NCBI RefSeq assembly: GCF_009756665.1
Contig: NZ_CP037953.1
Coordinates: forward strand, 3,410,001-3,474,000
Direction: 5' to 3'
Source: Permianibacter aggregans
GTDB taxonomy: Bacteria; Pseudomonadota; Gammaproteobacteria; Enterobacterales; Permianibacteraceae
Length of the DNA stretch: 64,000 nt
Shown here: piece by piece, positions 36,252-47,349 of the stretch
Position numbering within the stretch: position 1 is the stretch's first letter
How the letters are laid out: each line of letters begins with the position of its first letter
Program-made: the position numbers and the translations under genes
The notes under the pieces: generated by a model
Told to the model about the DNA's origin: nothing
Seen by the model: the letters and a program-made list of their open reading frames with translations, nothing else
Databases searched by the model: none

Positions 36252-36878
36252 ATGAGCAAAAGCTATCGTCGTCTCGACAAAAATCAGGCAGCCGTTTTGC
36301 TGGTTGATCACCAGGCCGGTTTGCTGTCACTGGTGCGCGATATCGAACCGGATAAATTCAAAAACAATGTGCTGGCACTGGCCGACATGGCCAAGTATTT
36401 CCAACTGCCAACGATATTGACCACCAGTTTCGAAAACGGTCCGAACGGTCCAATTGTGCCGGAATTGAAACAGGCGTTTCCCGATGCGCCGTTCATCGCC
36501 CGTCCAGGTCAAATCAATGCTTGGGACAATGAAGACTTTGTCAAAGCGGTGAAAGCCACCGGTAAAAAGCAATTGATCGTTGCCGGTGTCGTGACCGAAG
36601 TGTGCGTCGCCTTTCCGGTGTTGTCTGCGATTGAAGAAGGCTTCGAGGTATTCGTCATCACCGATGCTTCCGGCACCTTCAATGCAATGACCCGCGATGC
36701 CGCCTGGCAGCGCATGCAAGCAGCAGGTGCGCAACTGATGACCTGGTTCGGCGCTGCTTGTGAATTGCACCGCGACTGGCGCAATGATGTCGAAGGACTG
36801 GGTGCGCTGTTCTCCAATCACATTCCGGATTACCGGAATTTGATCACCAGCTACACGACGCGGCAGAACAATAAGTGA
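36252..36878 (+). CDS. Isochorismatase-like cysteine hydrolase (YcaC type)
   Basis: The start at 36252 follows an AAAGGAGA box and gives 208 residues. The fold shows AVLLVDHQAGLLSLVRD with the catalytic Asp, then ATGKKQLIVAGVVTEVCVAF with the Lys and nucleophile Cys of the Asp-Lys-Cys triad. YcaC-type hydrolases act on unknown amides. It follows the pirin gene by 100 bp on the same strand and ends in a terminator. Confidence 0.92.
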   Translation: MSKSYRRLDKNQAAVLLVDHQAGLLSLVRDIEPDKFKNNVLALADMAKYFQLPTILTTSFENGPNGPIVPELKQAFPDAPFIARPGQINAWDNEDFVKAVKATGKKQLIVAGVVTEVCVAFPVLSAIEEGFEVFVITDASGTFNAMTRDAAWQRMQAAGAQLMTWFGAACELHRDWRNDVEGLGALFSNHIPDYRNLITSYTTRQNNK

Positions 36879-36887
36879 TGAAGCGAG

Positions 36888-36918
36888 ATAGCCGGCGAGT
36901 GCCGGCTATCGTTCTATT
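36888..36918 (+). terminator. Terminator after the isochorismatase-like gene
   Basis: A gatagccggc/gccggctatc stem with a gagt loop and short T-rich tail lies 10 bp past the stop codon. Confidence 0.7.
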
Positions 36919-37059
36919 GGTCGTGCCTTGGTTGTTCTGTTGAGCTTGGAAAGCCGGAGTACGTTAGCATCGTGTTTGCGTCGTCAGTATCTTCAGGCTC
37001 AACAAGTTCGATAGCGTTTTCGCCATCAAAGGCGTTGGTATCCATCACAGCGCTCGACG

Positions 37060-37806
37060 CTATTGATATTTTTTCCAGATGGCCTGAAATGTGCCGTCGG
37101 TATAAAGCGACCGCATATGCTGATCAAACTCAGCCATTCGCGAGCGAAAGGCAGAGTGCTGGCCGAGCATCAGGTGGTAGTCCACTTTGCCGAGAGAAGT
37201 CTTCCCCACCCGAATGACTCGTTCCTGCAAATTCAGTCTTCTGATCTGAAACTCGGTGATCTCGACGCCGTGGACAAACAAGTCGCCTCGTTTCTCGGCA
37301 AGTTTTTGCAGCACTTTGGCAATGCTGTCGCCACCAATATCCACTGACATACCATCTAAATTTTCGGCGGCCCAACTGTTGCCGAGATAGGTCAGCAACT
37401 GGTAGCCGCGGAGTTGTTCAATGCGTTGGATGTTGCGCATTTGCGCTAACCGCGGATGCTCGATATAGGTGTATAAGCCCACATCGGTTTGCGCGATCGG
37501 CACGGTATTGGCAATGGTGTATTGCAATCTTTCCTGAGTGATTACGGTAATAAAGCCATCGGCATCGCCGTTGCGCACATGCAGTTGTGCGCGTCGCCAA
37601 GGCATTTCCTGAAACTGTACTTCAACTCCCATGCGCTTCGTGGCAACCTCGTGCAGCACATCGACATACAAGCCACGTGACTTGCCTGACTCGGTCCAAA
37701 CGAAGGGTTCAAAAAAGGCATGCACCAGCACCAGCGGTCTGGCGTCATGGGCTTGCAGTGAGACCGTCACCAGCAAGAGCAGCGATATCAAAGGCAAGCG
37801 TTTCAT
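37060..37806 (-). CDS. Orphan periplasmic solute-binding protein (SBP_bac_3-like)
   Basis: The 248-residue protein has a signal peptide (MKRLPLISLLLLVTVSLQA). It shows a family-3 binding fold: FVWTESGKSRGLYVDVLHEV, VEVQFQEMPWRRAQLHVRNG and GDSIAKVLQKLAEKRGDLFV. No transporter partner is nearby. The opening and the MPWRRAQ motif resemble the family members often found alone in gammaproteobacteria. Ligand unknown. Confidence 0.85.
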   Translation of the reverse strand: MKRLPLISLLLLVTVSLQAHDARPLVLVHAFFEPFVWTESGKSRGLYVDVLHEVATKRMGVEVQFQEMPWRRAQLHVRNGDADGFITVITQERLQYTIANTVPIAQTDVGLYTYIEHPRLAQMRNIQRIEQLRGYQLLTYLGNSWAAENLDGMSVDIGGDSIAKVLQKLAEKRGDLFVHGVEITEFQIRRLNLQERVIRVGKTSLGKVDYHLMLGQHSAFRSRMAEFDQHMRSLYTDGTFQAIWKKYQ

Positions 37807-40285
<2,479 letters not shown>

Positions 40286-40331
40286 GCCATCCGATACCGG
40301 CTTCTGCATTGAACCGGTAATCAACCAAGCG

Positions 40332-40371
40332 TCGCCTGTTGAGGATGATTCTCAACAGGCGGCATTTTTTT
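40332..40371 (+). terminator. Rho-independent terminator of katG
   Basis: A cgcctgttgag/ctcaacaggcg stem followed by a T7 run lies about 45 bp after the katG stop codon. Confidence 0.88.
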
Positions 40372-40455
40372 GTCTGTGCTCGGTCAATTCTGCCAACGAT
40401 ATCGCCGTCGTTTCTTGTTCTGGACATCCATGGCAACGCAATTTCCAAATTGGCA

Positions 40456-40484
40456 TTGACAATCTGATGGATCTGTTTTTGAAT
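40456..40484 (+). promoter_or_regulatory. Candidate sigma-70 promoter of the eCIS operon
   Basis: A perfect -35 hexamer ttgaca (40456-40461) is followed after 17 bp by ttgaat (40479-40484), matching the -10 consensus in four of six bases. It is the best promoter seen before the first gene, at 40793. Confidence 0.4.
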
Positions 40485-40792
40485 TCAATGGTCTGTCGTG
40501 CACCGATTGCCGTCAGGGAAGAAATAAAACGATTGGTGCGCTGTCTCTTCCCTTCTCGCTAATTCAATTTCAAGGTTCAAGCGTGAGCGCGCTGGATAGC
40601 GTTTGTCTCACCGGGCGTCATGCTGTGTCGAAAATCGCTTGGGTAATCAAGCGACTGGGAGCTGTTTTCTCAAGAAAAGCATGAACTGCTGAAACGCATT
40701 GTACGACGCATCCTTGGCATTGAATGTTCAACTGAACTGCTGCGCCGCCGGTTTAGAGCAAACCGCGTGGAAAACGGGAAAGGACGCTCAGG

Positions 40793-41362
40793 ATGATCGA
40801 CGTCGCACTGAAATTTTTGACTGAGGAGCTGAACGCCTATTTGCTGGCGCGCACCGCCTTGTCTTTTGGCAAGGCCAGCCTTTCTCCGGTCGTCGATGAA
40901 GCGGGGAAATGGAAAGCGGCAACCGATTCCTTGGGCTGTTTTCTGCTGGGCTTGGAAGAGGAGCGCTACACCAAGGAGCATCTGCCGAGCCATATCTACC
41001 GTGCCGGCCAGAAGGTCCAGCTGCAGCCGCCATTAAAACTCAATCTCAATGTGATGTTTTTCGCTCACTTTCAGAATTACGAGCAGGCCCTGAAATATCT
41101 TTCCCTGTTGCTGACCTTTTTCCAACGTTATGGCGCGTTCAATCCAGCCCAGTATCCGGGCATGCCTGTCGGTCTGGAAAAACTGATCGTTGAATTACAA
41201 TCACCCAGTTATGAGCAGCTGAACCAAATTTGGGCATTCATTGGCGGCAAGTATCTGCCGTCGGCGTTGTACAAAATTCGCATGACGGTGCTGCAGGACG
41301 ATGCCGAATCTGACGTGATGCCGCCGTTGCACGATATCCGTTACACGCTGGTGCGAACATGA
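40793..41362 (+). CDS. eCIS tail-terminator homologue (DUF4255, Pvc16/Afp16-like)
   Basis: The 189-residue protein matches DUF4255: an N-terminal helix with IDVALKFLTEELNAYLLAR, a middle KLNLNVMFFAHFQNYEQALKY segment, and LIVELQSPSYEQLNQIWAFI, typical of the Pvc16 family. In Afp and PVC particles this protein caps the tube and sheath and stops their growth. It opens the operon, as in many eCIS loci, with an AAGGA box before the ATG. Its stop overlaps the next start (ATGA). Confidence 0.85.
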   Translation: MIDVALKFLTEELNAYLLARTALSFGKASLSPVVDEAGKWKAATDSLGCFLLGLEEERYTKEHLPSHIYRAGQKVQLQPPLKLNLNVMFFAHFQNYEQALKYLSLLLTFFQRYGAFNPAQYPGMPVGLEKLIVELQSPSYEQLNQIWAFIGGKYLPSALYKIRMTVLQDDAESDVMPPLHDIRYTLVRT

Positions 41363-42372
41363 ATCTGCGTTACGGCACCTTGGCAACGATAGCGGTCGAA
41401 CACGCGTTTTTCGGTAACGATGATGCGGCGTTTTCCTGGTTGTTGACCGATTCGGTGCAGGCGCAGGCCCGCAAACGCCGCGTGCTGTTGAAAGCAGTCG
41501 GTCAGCAGCTGCATATCGCCAATGAACGTGATGAGTCGGATACACCGTTTCTGGCGGTGCAGGATGGTGTGCTGCGTTTCGGTTTGCAATGGACACACCC
41601 ACATGTCGGCAGTTTGACTGCCAGCGCCATCAATCGGCCGAATTTGCCGCTATTTCACAACACCAACAATCCCAGCCAACTGGCAGCCGCTGAACCGGTG
41701 CGCCTGAGTGGGCCAGCGCTGCGCCATGTGCTGCGGCACAGCGACCGGCCGCTGCAAGTCGAGCTGCGCGATATCGCTGATCAAGCCTTGATTCCAGCGT
41801 TGGTCGCGGAGACTGTCGATATCGAGGAAATCAGTTTCAGCCATTACGCGTTGCCAGAAGGCCGATATGTTGTTGTCGAGACCGCCAACGATATGAGTGA
41901 ACAACGGACACAGTATCTGGTCGATAGCAGCTTGCTGCGCGCCGCGCCGGATGTGGTATTCGAACTGCATCTGGCCGAGGATATGGTCGCTAATCCGATC
42001 GATTTCGTTGCCTCATTTGCTGCCACGAGCGCTTCGCTGAAGTATTACCTGATTCTGAAAAACTTCAGCAATGCGCAGCAGGCGGAACTCAATATCATCG
42101 ATCAAGGTGCTGCTGATGACGGCCGGCCATCGCTTAGCTTCAACAAGCTGCAATCGGATGCCTTTGCTCCGGATGATTTGCCACCCGACAGCCTGATCAA
42201 AGGCGATGAAAACGTCATTCTGTTCAAGTCTGATACCTCTCCACCCCGTCAAGCCGCGGTACGGCACAAATTACAGCTTCGCCGCAATGCCGAAGTGGTC
42301 ATTCCGCATTTGCCACATGCGGGCCTCGACCAGCGCAATACGGATGTCATTGTTTATTTGGCTAACCCCTGA
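41359..42372 (+). CDS. Uncharacterised eCIS-operon protein (337 aa)
   Basis: I do not recognise a domain. It has no signal peptide or membrane span and looks beta-rich, with a central SGPALRHVLRHSDRPLQVELRD-type segment and a C-terminal region ending LDQRNTDVIVYLANP. Its place between the DUF4255 cap and the sheath, with a 4-bp ATGA overlap upstream and an 11-bp gap downstream, makes a structural or assembly role in the particle likely. It could be a second cap protein, an external adaptor, or a lineage-specific addition. Confidence 0.8.
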   Translation: MNLRYGTLATIAVEHAFFGNDDAAFSWLLTDSVQAQARKRRVLLKAVGQQLHIANERDESDTPFLAVQDGVLRFGLQWTHPHVGSLTASAINRPNLPLFHNTNNPSQLAAAEPVRLSGPALRHVLRHSDRPLQVELRDIADQALIPALVAETVDIEEISFSHYALPEGRYVVVETANDMSEQRTQYLVDSSLLRAAPDVVFELHLAEDMVANPIDFVASFAATSASLKYYLILKNFSNAQQAELNIIDQGAADDGRPSLSFNKLQSDAFAPDDLPPDSLIKGDENVILFKSDTSPPRQAAVRHKLQLRRNAEVVIPHLPHAGLDQRNTDVIVYLANP

Positions 42373-42383
42373 GGAGCATCGTT

Positions 42384-43784
42384 ATGCCGGCCTATAAAAC
42401 ACCGGATGTTTATGTTGAAGAAATCAGCATTTTCCCGCCGTCGGTGGCGGAAGTCGGAACGGCGATTCCGGCCTTTATCGGTTACACCGAAAAGGCGCAA
42501 CGGGTGAAAGCCGATGATCTGCTGTTGGTGCCAACAAAAATCTATTCGTTGAAAGAATACGAAGCGTTATACGGTATGCCACAAGCGGCCGATATTGATG
42601 TCGCGCTAACCAGCACGGCGACCGGTTACTCGTTGACCGGTGTGACGCCGCCAACGCCGAAATACCTGCTGTATTACGCGGTGAAAATGTATTTCGATAA
42701 TGGCGGCAGTCAATGCTACATCTGCTCAGTCGATAAGTATTCCGAGGAAGACATCAGCCTGACCGGTGACGGCGATTCCGCCGGTTTGCAGGATGGCCTG
42801 AACGCCATTGCCTTGCAGGATGAACCGACACTGCTGGTGATTCCCGAGGCGATCAAATTATCCGATGTTAATTACGCGACGCTTTCACAAGCGATGCTGA
42901 CCCAATGCGGAAAGTTGCAGGACCGTTTTGCCGTGATGGATCTGTTCAATGGCGACAAGGGGCACAACACCACACCGGTGCTGGATCTGGCGGCGGAGCG
43001 TGGCCGGTACGGCACCAGCAACTTGAAATACGGCGCAGTGTATTACCCATTTCTGAAGACAGCGTTGAATCATTATGTCAATGTTGGTGAAACCAACGTC
43101 AAGGTCACGATTGGTGCCGATCCGGAAGTAACGTTGGCTTCACTGAAAGAAAGCAAAACGGCGGCTTACAATCTGGCCAAGTCCGCTATCGCGGATTATT
43201 ACGTAACGCTGCCGCCGAGCTCCTCGGTGGTTGGTGTTTACGCGGCGACCGACGCCAATCGTGGTGTCTGGAAGGCACCGGCCAATGTTTCGCTGAATCA
43301 GGTGATCGAGCCGGTGGTTCGGCTCGACAACCAACTGCAGGAAAATTTCAACGTCGATACCGATGGCGGCAAATCGATCAACGCCATTCGTGCCTTTGCC
43401 GGCAAGGGCACGCTGGTTTGGGGCGCACGTACACTAGCCGGTAATGACAACGAATGGCGCTACGTTTCCGTGCGTCGCTTCTTCAATATGGTCGAAGAGT
43501 CAATCAAGAAGTCCACGCACTGGGCGGTGTTCGAAAACAACGACGCCAACACCTGGATCAAGGTGCGCGGCATGATTGAAAACTACCTGATCGATAAATG
43601 GCGTGAAGGTGCGCTGGCTGGCGCGACGCCGAAAGAAGCATTTTTTGTTCGCTGTGGTCTTGGCACGACGATGAACGCGCAAGACATTCTGGAAGGACGG
43701 ATGAACGTTGAAATCGGCATGGCCGTGGTGCGGCCGGCTGAGTTCATCATTCTGAAATTCTCGCACATGCTGCAAACATCCTGA
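42384..43784 (+). CDS. eCIS contractile tail sheath protein (Afp2-4-like)
   Basis: The 466-residue protein opens with the sheath signature PDVYVEEISIFPPSVAEVGT then AIPAFIGYTEKA, and ends with the conserved C-terminal interlocking region (FFVRCGLGTTMNAQDILEG, GMAVVRPAEFIILKFSHML). Sheath subunits polymerise around the tube and contract to drive it into the target. Afp and PVC have three sheath paralogues; this locus has one, so all rings would be identical. A GAGGAG box precedes the ATG. Confidence 0.95.
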   Translation: MPAYKTPDVYVEEISIFPPSVAEVGTAIPAFIGYTEKAQRVKADDLLLVPTKIYSLKEYEALYGMPQAADIDVALTSTATGYSLTGVTPPTPKYLLYYAVKMYFDNGGSQCYICSVDKYSEEDISLTGDGDSAGLQDGLNAIALQDEPTLLVIPEAIKLSDVNYATLSQAMLTQCGKLQDRFAVMDLFNGDKGHNTTPVLDLAAERGRYGTSNLKYGAVYYPFLKTALNHYVNVGETNVKVTIGADPEVTLASLKESKTAAYNLAKSAIADYYVTLPPSSSVVGVYAATDANRGVWKAPANVSLNQVIEPVVRLDNQLQENFNVDTDGGKSINAIRAFAGKGTLVWGARTLAGNDNEWRYVSVRRFFNMVEESIKKSTHWAVFENNDANTWIKVRGMIENYLIDKWREGALAGATPKEAFFVRCGLGTTMNAQDILEGRMNVEIGMAVVRPAEFIILKFSHMLQTS

Positions 43785-43834
43785 TGGTGTAGTCAACGAA
43801 AGGATTTTTCTTTTATTAATCGGAGGTAATCACT

Positions 43835-44269
43835 ATGCCAGCAGTCTATCCATTGCCCGTATTCCACTTCACCGTCGAGTGGGGCGGTAAGCGTGTCGGT
43901 TTTTCCGAAGTGTCGGGCCTGACTCAGGAAAATCAAGCCATCGAGTATCGCGATGGCTCGTTCCCGGAATATTCCAGCATCAAGATGCCGGGCTTGCGCA
44001 AATTCTCTAACGTCACGCTGAAGCGCGGCATCGTCAAAAGCGACAATGATTTTTTCAAATGGCTCAGCACCGTCAAGCTCAATACCGTTGAGCGCCGCAA
44101 TCTGGTGGTCAGCTTGCTGAACGAAGAACACGAACCGGTCATGGTCTGGAAAATCATGAATGCGTTTCCGGTGAAAGTCGAAGGGCCGGGACTGAAAGCC
44201 AGCGGTAATGAGGTGGCCATCGAATCGATTGAGCTAGCCCATGAAGGCCTGGAATTGCAGAACGAGTAA
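43835..44269 (+). CDS. eCIS inner tube protein 1 (Afp1/Afp5-like, T4 gp19 family)
   Basis: The 144-residue protein has the phage tail-tube (gp19) pattern: FHFTVEWGGKRVGFSEVSGL near the N-terminus, KMPGLRKFSNVTLKRGI, then LLNEEHEPVMVWKIMNAFPV and IESIELAHEGLEL at the end. Hexamers stack to form the inner tube that carries cargo. It has a strong CGGAGG site. Its sequence differs clearly from the second tube protein next to it; this one is the shorter, canonical form and is probably the bulk tube subunit. Confidence 0.93.
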   Translation: MPAVYPLPVFHFTVEWGGKRVGFSEVSGLTQENQAIEYRDGSFPEYSSIKMPGLRKFSNVTLKRGIVKSDNDFFKWLSTVKLNTVERRNLVVSLLNEEHEPVMVWKIMNAFPVKVEGPGLKASGNEVAIESIELAHEGLELQNE

Positions 44270-44272
44270 GCG

Positions 44273-44719
44273 ATGCCTGCCTACTATCCGCCGGTCGGTT
44301 TTCATTTCAAGGTCGAGCTTTCCGGCGTAGCGCCGGACGGTAACGACGTGCGCTTTTCCGAAGTCAGCGGCTTGAGTGTCGAGCGGGCGACCGAGGATAT
44401 CGCCGAAGGTGGCGAGAACCGTTTTGTCCAGAAATACCCGGTGCGTAACAAATATCCGGAGTTGGTGCTGAAACGGGGTTTGCTGGTGCGCTCGGCGCTA
44501 TGGGACTGGGTCGAGGAATGTCTGCAGAACGATGAACTGACGCCACGCGATCTGGACATCAAGTTATTGAACGAAGAACACCAGCCACTGATCACCTGGC
44601 ACGTGCAGAAAGCCTATCCGACCAAATGGTCGGTCAGTGATTTGAATGCCACCAGTAACGCGGTCGTCGTCGAGAGTCTGCAATTCTTTTATCAAAGCTT
44701 CAGGCAGAACAGAAGCTGA
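44273..44719 (+). CDS. eCIS inner tube protein 2 (gp19 family)
   Basis: The 148-residue protein shares the gp19 tube layout (FHFKVELSGV, VRFSEVSGLSVERATEDIAE, LVLKRGLLVRSALWDWVEEC, LLNEEHQPLITWHVQKAYPT). It is diverged from tube protein 1 and begins 3 bp after it. In Afp and PVC the second tube-type protein (Afp5) sits where tube meets baseplate, and that is the likely place of this one. The Asp/Gly-rich APDGND insertion near the start is a difference from protein 1. Confidence 0.92.
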   Translation: MPAYYPPVGFHFKVELSGVAPDGNDVRFSEVSGLSVERATEDIAEGGENRFVQKYPVRNKYPELVLKRGLLVRSALWDWVEECLQNDELTPRDLDIKLLNEEHQPLITWHVQKAYPTKWSVSDLNATSNAVVVESLQFFYQSFRQNRS

Positions 44720-44740
44720 GCGCAGAGAAAGAGGTTCGCC

Positions 44741-44902
44741 ATGCCGGTATTGATTGAACAGGTAACCATCGTCGTTGAAGTCAGCAATCAGGCCGCTGGT
44801 GGTGGCGCTACGCCGCCACCGGCCGAGCAGGATAAGCAGCAGCTGATTGAAACCTGCGTCGAGCAGGTCTTGCGCATTCTGGAACGGCAGAAGGAACGCT
44901 GA
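44741..44902 (+). CDS. DUF5908-family small eCIS protein (53 aa)
   Basis: This short gene encodes MPVLIEQVTIVVEV at the N-terminus, a Gly/Pro spacer, and a C-terminal helix LIETCVEQVLRILERQKER. This is the DUF5908 pattern, a small protein often found in eCIS clusters between tube and LysM genes, as here. A GAGAAAGAGG stretch precedes the ATG, and the gene is 2 bp from the next start. Its role is unknown; position suggests tube-baseplate assembly. Confidence 0.82.
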   Translation: MPVLIEQVTIVVEVSNQAAGGGATPPPAEQDKQQLIETCVEQVLRILERQKER

Positions 44903-44904
44903 GC

Positions 44905-45573
44905 ATGTCTGGCGAATTGGAGCGCGTGCTGATCAAGGCTTACACCGATCCGCAATGTCAGGGTGATGGCATGGCGACATTCGAGGCTTACGTCAATCCG
45001 CACGAGCTGACACTGGCTTATGAAATGGAATACGACGCCGGCCAGGGTTCCGGTACCACCGCCAGCCGTATGGAATTCAAAAAGATCAAACCGGGCGATT
45101 TGACGCTGACCTTTTTTCTTGATGGCACCGGTGCCAATGGTCGGCCTCTGGTCGTGCAGGACAAGATCGAAAGCTTTCAAACGGTCACCGGTTACAACGG
45201 CGAAATTCATCGGCCGAATTATCTGAAAGTGGCTTGGGGCACACTGCGCGTCAAACGCTGTGTGTTGAAATCAGCGTCGATTGCTTACAAGTTGTTCAAG
45301 CCCGATGGCACACCCTTGCGCGCCGTGATCACGGCCGTGTTCACCGATTTTGCCGATGACGAAACGCGGGTGGCGATGGCGCAGGACGAATCACCGGATC
45401 TGACCCATATTCGCGTAATCAAAGCCGGCGATACGCTGCCAGCCTTGTGCCAGCAGATTTACGGCGATGCCCAGTTGTATCGTCAGGTGGCGCACGCCAA
45501 TCAGTTGCTGCATTTTCGTGACCTGCAACCGGGTCAGCGCTTGCAATTTCCGCCGCTGGAGCGTTTGGCATGA
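44905..45573 (+). CDS. eCIS LysM protein (Afp7-like, tube/spike connector)
   Basis: The 222-residue protein has an N-terminal gp53-like region (AYVNPHELTLAYEMEYDAGQ) and a C-terminal LysM domain (about 172-219) reading IRVIKAGDTLPALCQQIYG then LQPGQRLQFPP. Afp7-like proteins join the tube initiator to the spike at the baseplate hub; the LysM part is structural there rather than a peptidoglycan hook (known of the family). The stop overlaps the next start (ATGA). Confidence 0.92.
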   Translation: MSGELERVLIKAYTDPQCQGDGMATFEAYVNPHELTLAYEMEYDAGQGSGTTASRMEFKKIKPGDLTLTFFLDGTGANGRPLVVQDKIESFQTVTGYNGEIHRPNYLKVAWGTLRVKRCVLKSASIAYKLFKPDGTPLRAVITAVFTDFADDETRVAMAQDESPDLTHIRVIKAGDTLPALCQQIYGDAQLYRQVAHANQLLHFRDLQPGQRLQFPPLERLA

Positions 45574-47309
45574 GCAGCCGTCGCCTGCCGGTGCCGCCGG
45601 AACATCGTGAATTCGAGATTCTGATCGACGGTGAAGCGCTGCCGCGTAGTCATGCCGCAATGGCAGTGGTGACCAGTTCACGCGTCAACAAAATCGCCAC
45701 AGCGGAACTCTGGTTTGCTGATGGTGATGCGGCCAGCAGTGAATTCACGCTGTCAAGTTCCGAGTATTTTCTGCCGGGCAAAACCATTCAGATTCGTGCC
45801 GGCACGGCCAATCAACAGCACGATATCTTTCATGGCATCGTCGTCAGTCAGGCGCTGAAAATTCGCGAGCAGGCGCCACCGCAACTGCATGTGGTCTGCA
45901 AGCACGATGCCGTCCGCATGAGCCTGCAGGAGCATGATGCTGCCTACTTCGATCAAACCGACAGCGACATCATGGCCACGTTGGCGCAAAGCCATCAGGT
46001 GCAGGCGGACGTGGCGAGCACTGAGGTGACGCACGAGCAAATGGCGCAATGGCGTAGTTGCGACTGGGATTTTCTGTTGCACCGGGCTTTGGCCAATGGT
46101 TTGCTGGTGTTCACCAAGGGCGCGCAGTTGCTGGTGCAGAAACCGGAAACGGCTGCGTCAGTCATGACCCTGCAATTCGGCGCAACGGTGCTGGCGTTCG
46201 ATGCCGAAATCGATGCGCGTGATGCATTGGATGCTTCGCAAACCTTGGCCTGGGATGCCGCGCAACAACAAACACAGCAACGCGATGGCGCCGACACCGG
46301 TTTGAGCGAAGCCGGCAACCTGAACATCAGTGATCTGGCCGAGGCCTTGGCGCGTGAACCGCTACAGTTGTCTCACACTCGGCTCAGCGAAACCGAAGCG
46401 CAGCAATGGGCCGATGCGGCCAGAAAGTTTTCTCATCTCGACAAAATCCAGGGGCGCTTGAAATGTCATGGCGTTGCCACGGTTCACGCCGGGGATTGGA
46501 TAACCCTGTCCGGCTTTGGTGAGCGTTTCTCTGGCGAAGTGTTGGTCACCGGCGTCAATCAGGAATACGACGCCACCAACGGCTGGCGCACGCAATTGCA
46601 GTTCGGTGGCGTATTGGCTTCAGTGCAGCAAATCTGGTTGCAACAGCGACAAAGCTCGTCGTTACCGTTGGTGCCAAATACCTTGGGGCTGCAGGTCGGT
46701 GTCGTTACCGATAACGAAGATCCTAGCGGCGAACATCGGGTGCGCGTACATCTGCCCTTGATGGTGCAAGACAGTGACGGCTTATGGGCGCGCGTCGCAA
46801 CGCTCGATGCCGGCGATGACCGTGGTTTCTTTTTTCGTCCGGAAATCGGTGATGAAGTGGTCGTCGGTTTTTTTGAACAGGATGCCCGCTATCCGGTGCT
46901 GCTCGGCATGCTACACAGCAGCGCCAAAGCCGCGCCATTGTCGGCCAGCAACGACAATCACGAAAAGCAATACAAGAGCCGCTCGGGTCTGACCTGGACC
47001 GTCAATGAAGAGAAAAAATCCATGCATCTGGCGACACCGGCCGGCCAGGAAGTGTTGCTTAGTGATGATGACAAAGGCATCACGCTGAAAGATCAGCATG
47101 GCAACCGCATTGTCTTGAATCAGGACGGCATCGTCATTGAAAGCGCCACGGCACTGCAGTTAAAAACCGGTACCACGTTGGCTGTCGATGCCGGTTCATC
47201 ACTTGGCCTGAAAGCGGCGGCCGATTTGAAGTTGGAAGGCACCGCCGGTGCCGAGCTGTCGAGCACGGCGATCACCACGGTCAAAGGCAGTATGTTGCAA
47301 CTGAACTAA
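45570..47309 (+). CDS. eCIS VgrG-like spike protein (Afp8-like)
   Basis: The 579-residue protein combines a gp27-like hub (about 1-360, with FEILIDGEALPRSHAAMAVV) with a gp5 OB-fold from about residue 368 (LGLQVGVVTDNEDPSGEHRV, LWARVATLDAGDDRGFFFRP, GDEVVVGFFEQDARYPVLLG). A C-terminal beta-helix follows (DDKGITLKDQHGNRIVLNQ ... SSTAITTVKGSMLQLN). It forms the trimeric spike at the tip of the tube. The start overlaps the LysM gene stop. Confidence 0.95.
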   Translation: MSSRRLPVPPEHREFEILIDGEALPRSHAAMAVVTSSRVNKIATAELWFADGDAASSEFTLSSSEYFLPGKTIQIRAGTANQQHDIFHGIVVSQALKIREQAPPQLHVVCKHDAVRMSLQEHDAAYFDQTDSDIMATLAQSHQVQADVASTEVTHEQMAQWRSCDWDFLLHRALANGLLVFTKGAQLLVQKPETAASVMTLQFGATVLAFDAEIDARDALDASQTLAWDAAQQQTQQRDGADTGLSEAGNLNISDLAEALAREPLQLSHTRLSETEAQQWADAARKFSHLDKIQGRLKCHGVATVHAGDWITLSGFGERFSGEVLVTGVNQEYDATNGWRTQLQFGGVLASVQQIWLQQRQSSSLPLVPNTLGLQVGVVTDNEDPSGEHRVRVHLPLMVQDSDGLWARVATLDAGDDRGFFFRPEIGDEVVVGFFEQDARYPVLLGMLHSSAKAAPLSASNDNHEKQYKSRSGLTWTVNEEKKSMHLATPAGQEVLLSDDDKGITLKDQHGNRIVLNQDGIVIESATALQLKTGTTLAVDAGSSLGLKAAADLKLEGTAGAELSSTAITTVKGSMLQLN

Positions 47310-47349
47310 CTGAATGCCAATCAACTGAACGATTGTCACGGAGAAAAAC

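Larger units (their letters stand above)
40286..40792. other. Leader and promoter region of the injection-system operon
   Basis: No convincing gene is seen in these 507 bp. The first part holds the katG terminator. A promoter candidate is at 40456-40484, leaving a leader of about 300 bases. The leader has inverted repeats agggaaga/tcttccct (40515-40553), tcgcttg/caagcga near 40632-40655 and ttttct/agaaaa near 40665-40681, so it may fold. No known riboswitch is recognised. Confidence 0.5.

Noticed and set aside
40467-40562. 31-codon frame in the eCIS leader
   Set aside because: No ribosome site and no conservation visible; too weak to call a leader peptide.
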